Below are positions 1 to 5,452 of a stretch of DNA of 6,678 nt, one piece after another. A program made the translations under genes and the position numbers. The stretch spans positions 1 through 6,678 of the forward strand of contig CADEEU010000211.1 of assembly GCA_902826385.1 (NCBI GenBank), given 5' to 3'. Under the pieces are notes generated by a model, which worked only from the letters and a program-made list of their open reading frames with translations, had not been told where the DNA came from and searched no databases. Every line of letters starts with the position of its first letter. Position 1 is the first letter of the stretch. The DNA is from an uncultured Acidobacteriota bacterium. GTDB lineage: Bacteria > Acidobacteriota > Blastocatellia > Pyrinomonadales > Pyrinomonadaceae.

Positions 1-128
1 CCGCCGCCGATCTTTTGTCGGAGCAGATAAGGGAAGACGATCTGGTTCTGGTTAAGGGATCGCGCGGCGTCCGAACCGAAAGGGTCGTCGAGGCACTATT
101 GAAAAAATTCGATTTGGAGAAAGTGTAA
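1..128 (+). CDS. murF: MurF, UDP-MurNAc-tripeptide--D-Ala-D-Ala ligase (C-terminal end only)
   Basis: Only the last 41 residues are present. The first complete codon begins at base 3 and the stop is TAA at 126-128. MurF is the cytoplasmic ATP-dependent ligase that adds D-Ala-D-Ala to UDP-MurNAc-tripeptide, completing the pentapeptide that MraY uses next. The identification rests on the motif DLVLVKGSRGVRTERVVEAL (residues 13-32 of the fragment), which matches the typical MurF C-terminus (LVLVKGSRG, then R, E and VVEAL), and on its position directly before mraY, the usual dcw order. The ATP-binding and central domains lie outside the window, so integrity of the whole gene cannot be judged. The stop is followed by 246 non-coding bases with no convincing terminator. 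Confidence 0.9.
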   Translation, partial: AADLLSEQIREDDLVLVKGSRGVRTERVVEALLKKFDLEKV

Positions 129-180
129 CGCTGGCGCACCGGCTGTCAGGCCGATAAAGTCGCGTTGCCGATTTGAAAGC

Positions 181-336
181 TGTTTGAAAAACTCGAAGCA
201 TTATCAATTGTAAATTGTTAATTCTCAATTGAACTTTCTAAGATAAGGTTATTTAGGAATACCAATTAAAAATTGATAATTTACAAATTATAATTTCGTT
301 GTATCTGGCGTTTCTTAAATTCGGGTTTTTCAAACA
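181..336. repeat. Large AT-rich imperfect palindrome in the murF-mraY gap
   Basis: Most of the 246-base gap is one nested palindrome. The outer arms 181-197 and 320-336 are reverse complements at 16 of 17 positions. The inner arms 200-241 and 253-294 match at 32 of 42 positions, and the centre (243-252) is again self-complementary. The right half carries about 22 extra bases (298-319) with no partner. The inner part is built from degenerate AATTG/CAATT units and is far richer in A+T than the flanking genes. No open reading frame or transposase is associated, so it resembles a non-autonomous MITE-like or palindromic intergenic repeat. As RNA it could form one long hairpin ahead of mraY. Mobility and function are inference. 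Confidence 0.7.
266..294 (+). promoter_or_regulatory. Possible sigma-70-type promoter for mraY and downstream genes
   Basis: A perfect TATAAT stands at 289-294. Seventeen bases upstream, 266-271 reads TTAAAA, which matches the -35 consensus TTGACA at four of six positions. A start near 301 would give a leader of about 75 bases before the mraY ATG. The site lies inside the right arm of the AT-rich palindrome, where such hexamers can occur by chance, so support is weak. Confidence 0.25.
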
Positions 337-374
337 TTTTCAAGAGAAAAGGAAATCGGTAATAACCGGAGCGC

Positions 375-1526
375 ATGCTTTATTACTTTCTTTACCAGTT
401 GATATTTCGCGAGTACGGCGCGACCAGCGAGTCGTACTTTTTCAAGGGGCTGAACGTTATCCAGTATGTGACGTTCCGCACGGCGATGGCCACGATCACG
501 GCCCTGCTTATCTCGCTGCTCTTCGGCGGGAAGGTGATCAGGAAGATCAGATCTTTGAATGTCGGACAGGAAATTCGCGAAGAGCTTTCTGCCGAACATC
601 AGGCAAAAAAAGGAACGCCGACAATGGGCGGCGTGCTGATCATCGGTGCCGTGTTTGTCTCGACACTGTTGTGGGCAAGGCTCGACAGCGTGTTCCTGTG
701 GCTGGCGTTGGGTGCGACGCTCCTTTTTGGAGTGATCGGCTTTGCGGATGACTACATAAAGATAGTCAAAAAACGCAGCCTCGGGCTGACCGAAAGACAA
801 AAGCTGGCGGGACAGTTGATAACGGCGGTTCTGGTTTGGGCGGTTTTGTACTTTGTTACGAACTATACCTGGAACGTCAGCATTCCGTTCATAAAGGCGA
901 CGGCCGAGACTAATCCCGAGATCAGCATCAGCTACGTCGGGCCGTTCATTTATTTGGTGTTTATCATTTTCGTTTTGCTGGGATCGTCGAATGCCGTGAA
1001 TTTGACGGACGGTATGGACGGGCTTGCGACGAGCATCACGTTTGTCGCGATGTCAGCGTTGACCGCGTTGACTTATGTCGCGAGCGACCGGCGTTGGGCC
1101 GAATATCTGGACATGACGCACAATCCTTCGTCCGCGGAGCTGACAGTATTTTGCGGCGCGATGGTCGGTGCGAGTTTGGGTTTTTTGTGGTACAACGCTC
1201 CGCCGGCCGAAGTTTTTATGGGCGATGTCGGCTCGCTGGCCATAGGCGGAGCGCTTGGGACCGTGGCTATTTTGACGAAGCAGGAATTTCTGCTGCCGTT
1301 CATCGGCGGGATCTTTATCATCGAGGCAGTGTCCGTAATGATGCAGGTCGGGTTCTTTAAATTCACCAGACGCAGCAGCGGCGTCGGCAAACGAATCTTC
1401 CTGCAAGCCCCGCTGCATCACCATTTTCAGCTTGCAGGATGGAAAGAGCCGAAGATAGTTTTTAGATTTTTGATCGTGGCGATTTTGTTTGCGTTGTTGA
1501 GTTTGTCGACGTTGAAGCTGCGATGA
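375..1526 (+). CDS. mraY: MraY, phospho-N-acetylmuramoyl-pentapeptide transferase
   Basis: This integral membrane enzyme transfers phospho-MurNAc-pentapeptide from UDP to undecaprenyl phosphate, making lipid I on the inner face of the membrane. The protein has 383 residues, slightly longer than the E. coli enzyme (360), and about ten hydrophobic segments. Family motifs are intact: KKGTPTMGG (78-86), FADDY with the Asp pair at 125-126, NAVNLTDGMDGLA (206-218), FMGDVGSL with Asp284, and the histidine motif APLHHHFQ (345-352, His348-350) followed by GWKEPKIVFRF. The start is secure: an in-frame TAA lies at 363-365, nine bases upstream of the ATG. The nearest Shine-Dalgarno-like sequence is GGAG at 368-371, only three bases from the ATG, with a small inverted repeat (357-368) touching it. 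It follows murF by 246 bases and precedes murD by 87. Confidence 0.97.
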   Translation: MLYYFLYQLIFREYGATSESYFFKGLNVIQYVTFRTAMATITALLISLLFGGKVIRKIRSLNVGQEIREELSAEHQAKKGTPTMGGVLIIGAVFVSTLLWARLDSVFLWLALGATLLFGVIGFADDYIKIVKKRSLGLTERQKLAGQLITAVLVWAVLYFVTNYTWNVSIPFIKATAETNPEISISYVGPFIYLVFIIFVLLGSSNAVNLTDGMDGLATSITFVAMSALTALTYVASDRRWAEYLDMTHNPSSAELTVFCGAMVGASLGFLWYNAPPAEVFMGDVGSLAIGGALGTVAILTKQEFLLPFIGGIFIIEAVSVMMQVGFFKFTRRSSGVGKRIFLQAPLHHHFQLAGWKEPKIVFRFLIVAILFALLSLSTLKLR

Positions 1527-1529
1527 TTT

Positions 1530-1595
1530 TTCTCCTTATTCTACTTATTCCGTGGTTGGAGAATCCTAACCACAGAAGAAGAGGAAGAAGAAGAA
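1530..1595. repeat. Imperfect palindrome in the mraY-murD gap (ACCRCRGA-type element)
   Basis: Bases 1530-1557 and 1568-1595 are reverse complements at 22 of 28 positions. The core stem is perfect: GTGGTT (1552-1557) pairs with AACCAC (1568-1573), continued inward by GG/CC around a short loop. The left arm is pyrimidine-rich and the right arm is a GAA-rich purine run. The AACCACAGA start of the right arm resembles the repeat at the ftsW-murG junction (AACCGCGGA and, on the other strand, ACCACAGA), suggesting one repeat family. The element fills almost the whole gap, beginning three bases after the mraY stop and ending shortly before the murD start. Confidence 0.6.
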
Positions 1596-1613
1596 GAAAG
1601 ATGAAGAGTCAGT

Positions 1614-2999
1614 TTGAAGATAGAAGGAAAAAAAGCACTTGTTCTTGGAGCGGGAAGATCGGGAATTATTTCCGCCGGTTTTTTGGCTCAGCGTGGGGCT
1701 GTTGTAGCACTGCACGATAGGAAAGAAGTTGAAACGTGGTCTGAGGCCGCAAGATCTTTGAAAGAAACGTACAACGTTGGACTGATCGGCGGCGATCTTC
1801 CTTCGTGGCTGCTTGACCAAATCGATCTGGTCGTGATCTCGCCCGGCGTTCCGACCAATACGATTCCGGCGCGGTACGTCGATCGGAAAGACGGCGAGGT
1901 GATAGGCGAAATCGAGCTGGCGTACCGATTTATGAAAGGCCGAATCGTCGGCATTACGGGTTCGAACGGCAAGACGACGACTACCACGCTGATCGGCGAA
2001 CTGTTGAAAAACGCAGGCATTACGACGCAGGTCGGCGGCAATATCGGAACACCGCTGCTGAGCCTGGCCGAATCTTCGATCGACGAAACGTGGACGGTGG
2101 TCGAACTTTCGAGCTTTCAGTTGGAGACGATCAAAGACTTTCATCCGAACGTCGCTCTTTGTCTGAACGTTACACCGAACCACCTTGACCGATACGATTC
2201 GTTCATGGATTACGCCGCCGCCAAGCATCGTGTCTTCATGAACCAAACGGCCGACGACGCGGCCATTTTGAATGCGGATGACGAGATCACGGCGTCGTGG
2301 GTGTCGGGGTTAAGGGCGAACGTTTCGCTGTTTAGCGTAAAGCGGGAACTGGACGAAGGATTGTTTTTGCGCGGCCGCGAATTGGTTTGCCGCAGCGGCG
2401 GTCGTGAAAAGGTTTTGACGACGCGTGACGAGATATTCCTTCGCGGCCTGCACAATGTCGAGAACGTACTGGCAGCATTCGCCGCAGGGCTGGCGTGCGG
2501 TGCCGACCCCGATTCGATGCGGGCGACCGTCGCGGAATTTAAGGGCGTCGAACACCGGATCGAATACGTCGATATGATCGACGGCGTCGCGTTTTACAAC
2601 GACTCGAAAGCCACTTCGGTCGATGCGACGGTGAAGGCGCTCGAGGCGATGAGCGAGGGCGACGGGAAGACAGTGCTGATTCTCGGCGGGCGTGGGAAAA
2701 ATGCTCCGTATGCTCCTTTGGTGCCGTTGATTGAAAGTTCTGTTCGCGGCGTTGTGGTGATTGGCGAGGATGCGGAAAATATCGAATCGCAGCTTCATGG
2801 AACGACGGAAATAACCCGCGGTTCGTCGCTCGAAGACGCGGTCGAACGCGGTTTGGCAATGGCCGAGAGCGGAGATGTGGTGCTGCTCGCACCGGCTTGT
2901 GCGAGCTTTGATATGTTCAATAGTTTTGAGGAACGTGGGAAGGTTTTTAAGGAAGCGGTCGCATCTATCGCCCGCGGCCGGAATACGGCAAATGGGTGA
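1614..2999 (+). CDS. murD: MurD, UDP-N-acetylmuramoyl-L-alanine--D-glutamate ligase
   Basis: This cytoplasmic Mur ligase adds D-Glu to UDP-MurNAc-L-Ala using ATP. The protein has 461 residues, normal for the family. Visible motifs are the N-terminal GAGRSG (12-17), SPGVP (76-80), the P-loop GITGSNGKTTTTT (113-125), ELSSFQL (164-170), NVTPNHLDRY (185-194), AAAKHRVF (201-208), whose Lys204 is the likely carbamylated lysine, HNVENVLAA (280-288), EHRIE (313-317), NDSKATSVDAT (329-339), and the C-terminal LLAPACASFDMFNSFEERG (424-442). The start is TTG. An in-frame TGA at 1602-1604 and the lack of any ATG or GTG before the GAGRSG motif leave no other sensible choice, and KIEGKKALVLGAGRSG fits the family's N-terminus. 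An ATG at 1601 is out of frame. The purine-rich stretch just before (GAAGAG, 1603-1608) is the only candidate ribosome binding site. Confidence 0.96.
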   Translation: MKIEGKKALVLGAGRSGIISAGFLAQRGAVVALHDRKEVETWSEAARSLKETYNVGLIGGDLPSWLLDQIDLVVISPGVPTNTIPARYVDRKDGEVIGEIELAYRFMKGRIVGITGSNGKTTTTTLIGELLKNAGITTQVGGNIGTPLLSLAESSIDETWTVVELSSFQLETIKDFHPNVALCLNVTPNHLDRYDSFMDYAAAKHRVFMNQTADDAAILNADDEITASWVSGLRANVSLFSVKRELDEGLFLRGRELVCRSGGREKVLTTRDEIFLRGLHNVENVLAAFAAGLACGADPDSMRATVAEFKGVEHRIEYVDMIDGVAFYNDSKATSVDATVKALEAMSEGDGKTVLILGGRGKNAPYAPLVPLIESSVRGVVVIGEDAENIESQLHGTTEITRGSSLEDAVERGLAMAESGDVVLLAPACASFDMFNSFEERGKVFKEAVASIARGRNTANG

Positions 3000-3046
3000 G
3001 TCTCAGTTCAACAAGCGGGAATATCGATTAGTTGATAAAAAAGCGA

Positions 3047-4204
3047 ATGGCAGCTCAAATAAGCAAAATTAGGACTGACTGGTTTTTGTTTGGTATCGTC
3101 GCGATGCTTTCTTTATTCGGGGCGGCGATGGTTTACAGCGCTTCGGCGATGATCGCGTTGCGCGAATCGCAGAGCCAGTTTACGTACTTTTACAAGCAGT
3201 TCGCGTTTACGCTTGCTGGCCTAGCGATAATGTTTGTGGTCAGCCGCATCGATTACCGACGTTACCAGAGCCAGTGGTTTGTTTATGGTTTTCTGGCGTT
3301 GACCGTATTGATGCTGGTTGCGGTATTCGGTTTTCCCTCCATAAACGGAGCCCGTCGTTGGATACGGTTTGGCGGATTTTCGTTTCAGCCGTCCGAGATG
3401 GCAAAGATCGCGTTGCCCGTTTTTCTTGCGTTCTTTCTCGCACGACATGAAAAGACGATGGGCGAGATCAAATCGACCGTTATCCCGTGCGTTGCCGCCT
3501 TGGCGCTTTTAACGGGATTAGTTTTTCTCGAACCGGACCTTGGAACGGTGATCGTGCTGTGCGCGATATTCTCGGCCGTTTATTTCGCGGCCGGTGCAAA
3601 GCTGATGCACATCGCATCGGTCGCGGCGGTAATGGTGATTGGCGGGATCGGGGCAATCATTCTTGCTCCGTGGCGCGTGCAGCGGTTGATGGCGTTTCTC
3701 GATCCGTTCAGTCATTCGGACGACGCCGGTTATCAAGTTGTGCAGTCGCTGATGGCGATTGGGTCGGGCGGGATCGCCGGTGAAGGCTTTGCGAAAGGCC
3801 AGGCGAAATTATTCTATCTGCCGTACCCTTACTCGGACTTTATTTTCTCGGTCGTTGGCGAAGAGTTCGGTTTGATCGGTACGCTCGCGGTCGTTATCGC
3901 TTTCGGCCTTCTGTTGTGGCGTGGAACGAAAGCCGCGTTGAATGCACCGGACAGGTTCGGAATGCTGCTCGGTATCGGAATCATCACGGGCATTGTCGTG
4001 CAGGCACTTTTCAATATCAGCGTCGTTATCTCGATCGTTCCGGCTAAAGGAATTCCACTTCCGTTTATTTCTTACGGCGGAACGTCGGTGTTGATGACGA
4101 TGCTGGCCGTCGGGATTCTGCTGAATATTTCGCAGAAATCGAAGGGTGATTATCGGGAAAACGATTTTAACCGCGGAGACGCAGTGACGCGGAGAGGGAA
4201 ATAA
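3047..4204 (+). CDS. ftsW: FtsW, SEDS-family peptidoglycan glycosyltransferase of the divisome
   Basis: FtsW is a polytopic inner-membrane protein that polymerises lipid II into glycan strands at the septum together with its class B penicillin-binding protein partner. From ATG 3047 it has 385 residues with about ten hydrophobic segments. SEDS motifs, numbered from this ATG, are VYSASA (29-34), NGARRWI (100-106), FQPSE (113-117), LEPDLGT (161-167), GYQVVQSLMAIGSGG (228-242), SDFIFSVVGEEFG (263-275), whose Asp264 aligns with the proposed catalytic Asp, and KGIPLPFISYGGTS (334-347). An in-frame TTG at 3032 would add five residues; I prefer the ATG because AAQISKIRTDWFLF looks like a normal FtsW N-terminus, though neither start has a strong ribosome binding site. 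FtsW rather than RodA is inferred from the dcw position. The last 12 residues appear to be encoded by an intergenic repeat. Confidence 0.93.
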   Translation: MAAQISKIRTDWFLFGIVAMLSLFGAAMVYSASAMIALRESQSQFTYFYKQFAFTLAGLAIMFVVSRIDYRRYQSQWFVYGFLALTVLMLVAVFGFPSINGARRWIRFGGFSFQPSEMAKIALPVFLAFFLARHEKTMGEIKSTVIPCVAALALLTGLVFLEPDLGTVIVLCAIFSAVYFAAGAKLMHIASVAAVMVIGGIGAIILAPWRVQRLMAFLDPFSHSDDAGYQVVQSLMAIGSGGIAGEGFAKGQAKLFYLPYPYSDFIFSVVGEEFGLIGTLAVVIAFGLLLWRGTKAALNAPDRFGMLLGIGIITGIVVQALFNISVVISIVPAKGIPLPFISYGGTSVLMTMLAVGILLNISQKSKGDYRENDFNRGDAVTRRGK

Positions 4205-4262
4205 AGGAAAGCCGGATTTGCGACGTGCCAAGTAAACATGGAAAACCTCTGTCTGTGGTGAA
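4167..4262. repeat. Palindromic repeat spanning the ftsW 3' end and the ftsW-murG gap
   Basis: The left end at 4167-4197 reads TTAACCGCGGAGACGC and ends CGGAGAGG. The right end at 4246-4262 reads CCTCTGTCTGTGGTGAA, the reverse complement of TTCACCACAGACAGAGG. The two ends are therefore inverted copies of an ACCRCRGA...CRGAGG motif, with about 50 bases between them. From memory, degenerate repeats of this CACAGAGACACAGAG kind are frequent between genes in Acidobacteriota and some other phyla; I cannot verify that here. The left arm is translated as the FtsW tail and the right arm contains the presumed murG ribosome binding site. The middle (4205-4245) has no recognisable feature. Confidence 0.55.
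4257..4261 (+). promoter_or_regulatory. Ribosome binding site of murG, located in a repeat arm
   Basis: GGTGA at 4257-4261 sits seven bases before the murG ATG at 4269, a normal Shine-Dalgarno spacing. It supports ATG 4269 over the TTG immediately upstream (4266). It is part of the right arm of the palindromic repeat rather than unique sequence. Confidence 0.5.
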
Positions 4263-4268
4263 AAATTG

Positions 4269-5345
4269 ATGAAAGTTTTGATCGCCGCCGGCGGAACGGG
4301 TGGACACATTTATCCAGGGATTGCCGTCGCAAAGGAGATAATGCGGCGGGATGCGAGTTCCGAAATTCTTTTCGTTGGAACATCGCGAGGACTTGAGAAA
4401 CGAATCGTCCCCGAAAACGGATTTCAGCTTTCTTTGATAACCAGCGTCGGTTTAAAGAGCGTCGGCGTGATCGGAAAAATAAAAGGGCTGGGTGTTTTGC
4501 CGATCAGCTTTATCGAATCCGCCAAGCTGCTGCGTGAGTTCAAGCCGGATGTCGTGGTTGGTGCCGGTGGTTATGTTTCGGGGCCGGTTTTGTTGATCGC
4601 GAGCCTGATGCGTTTTCCGACGCTGGTAATGGATTCGAATGCATTGCCGGGGTTTACAAACCGAAAGCTTGCGCGGTTTATCGACAAGGCGGCGTTGACG
4701 TTCGAAGAAGCTTTGCCGTTCTTCCGCGACAAAGGCGTCGTCACCGGCAACCCGGTGCGAAATGAGTTCTTTGAAATTCCGAAAAAGGAACGCGGCGAGA
4801 AGACCAACATTCTCGTGTTCGGCGGTTCGCAGGGAGCGCGTGCGATAAATAACGCAATGATGAACGCGCTGCCGCTGCTTGAAAGCCGAAGCGAAAAGCT
4901 GCGTATCGTCCATCAAACGGGAGAGGCCGATCTTGAAAAAACGCGCGAGATGTACAGCCGTTCGCGCTTAACCGATAACGACGTGCGGCCGTTTATCTCC
5001 GACATGTTCGTCGAATTCGGCAAGGCCGATCTTGTCATATGCCGAGCCGGAGCAACGACCTGTGCCGAACTTGCCGCCGCCGGAAAAGCATCGATCATGG
5101 TCCCGCTCCCGACCGCGGCCGACGATCACCAGCGAAAAAACGCCGAAGCCTTCGAACGCGCCGGCGCATCGCGGATGTTGATTCAGGCAGACCTGAACGG
5201 CGAAAGTCTTGCTAGTTTGATTACGGAGTTGATCGATGCGCCGGAAGTTGTAAGCGGCATGGAAGAAGCAGCAAAGAAACTTGGCCGTGCAGACGCGGCC
5301 CAGGCTGCCGCGGACTTGATTGAATCTTTGGCTGCGAAGATATAG
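4269..5345 (+). CDS. murG: MurG, UDP-GlcNAc:lipid I N-acetylglucosaminyltransferase
   Basis: MurG is a membrane-associated GT-B glycosyltransferase that adds GlcNAc to lipid I to form lipid II on the cytoplasmic face. From ATG 4269 the protein has 358 residues, the usual length. Motifs are the N-terminal glycine loop GGTGGH (8-13), GAGGYVSGP (98-106), NALPGFTNRKLA (124-135), TGNPVR (159-164), the second glycine loop GGSQGA (185-190), HQTGEAD (215-221), and the UDP-GlcNAc region RAGATTCAELAAAG (259-272) followed by MVPLP and DDHQRKNA (285-292). The usual HEQN before the AxPGxxN segment reads MDSN here (121-124), so only the Asn is kept. A TTG at 4266 would add one residue; the ATG has better ribosome binding site spacing. 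The gene lies 64 bases after ftsW and 107 before murC. Confidence 0.97.
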   Translation: MKVLIAAGGTGGHIYPGIAVAKEIMRRDASSEILFVGTSRGLEKRIVPENGFQLSLITSVGLKSVGVIGKIKGLGVLPISFIESAKLLREFKPDVVVGAGGYVSGPVLLIASLMRFPTLVMDSNALPGFTNRKLARFIDKAALTFEEALPFFRDKGVVTGNPVRNEFFEIPKKERGEKTNILVFGGSQGARAINNAMMNALPLLESRSEKLRIVHQTGEADLEKTREMYSRSRLTDNDVRPFISDMFVEFGKADLVICRAGATTCAELAAAGKASIMVPLPTAADDHQRKNAEAFERAGASRMLIQADLNGESLASLITELIDAPEVVSGMEEAAKKLGRADAAQAAADLIESLAAKI

Positions 5346-5365
5346 TTCGGAATAAGGGATAACTG

Positions 5366-5416
5366 ATAGGTAAAAAGTGATAATAACGAACCCGGAAGTT
5401 ATTACTTTTCACCTAT
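5366..5416. repeat. Hairpin-forming inverted repeat in the murG-murC gap
   Basis: ATAGGT at 5366-5371 begins a left arm ending at 5387. It pairs with 5398-5416, which ends ACCTAT. Apart from a three-base insertion (GAT) in the left arm and one A/G difference, the 19-base arms are complementary, with a 10-base loop (GAACCCGGAA). The arms are A+T-rich. The right arm is not followed by a T-run, so it does not look like a classical intrinsic terminator, and murC follows in the same direction. It resembles the AT-rich palindrome before mraY in style but I see no shared sequence. The rest of the 107-base gap is AT-rich with nothing recognisable. Confidence 0.6.
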
Positions 5417-5452
5417 AACATACTTCGAAAAACAGATTTTTAATTTTGGATA

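Noticed and set aside
139..153. Possible murF terminator (CGGC/GCCG hairpin)
   Set aside because: A stem of only four pairs and no T-run after it.
330..800. Long minus-strand frame of 156 codons antisense to mraY
   Set aside because: Its composition follows from the codon bias of mraY on the other strand; no recognisable domain.
1601..1640. Programmed frameshift from ATG 1601 through the A7 tract into murD
   Set aside because: The residues before the tract (MKSQFEDRR) do not resemble a MurD N-terminus, whereas the TTG frame does. Kept only as a finding to test.
1523..1720. Open frame starting at an ATGA overlap with the mraY stop (MIFLLILLIPWLE...)
   Set aside because: It is a translation of the palindrome and then of murD in the wrong frame. 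The Arg/Lys-rich middle comes from the GAA run, and it matches no family I know.
1566..2246. Long minus-strand frame of 226 codons antisense to murD
   Set aside because: Shadow of murD; its C-terminus is a Phe/Ser run from the GAA tract and it has no family motif.
2992..3072. Small frame MGESQFNKREYR... overlapping the murD stop
   Set aside because: It ends inside ftsW, resembles nothing, and lacks a ribosome binding site; the overlap with the murD end looks accidental.
4238..4261. Seven-codon mini-ORF (MENLCLW) before murG, a possible leader peptide
   Set aside because: No ribosome binding site and no attenuator structure with it; it lies in the repeat.
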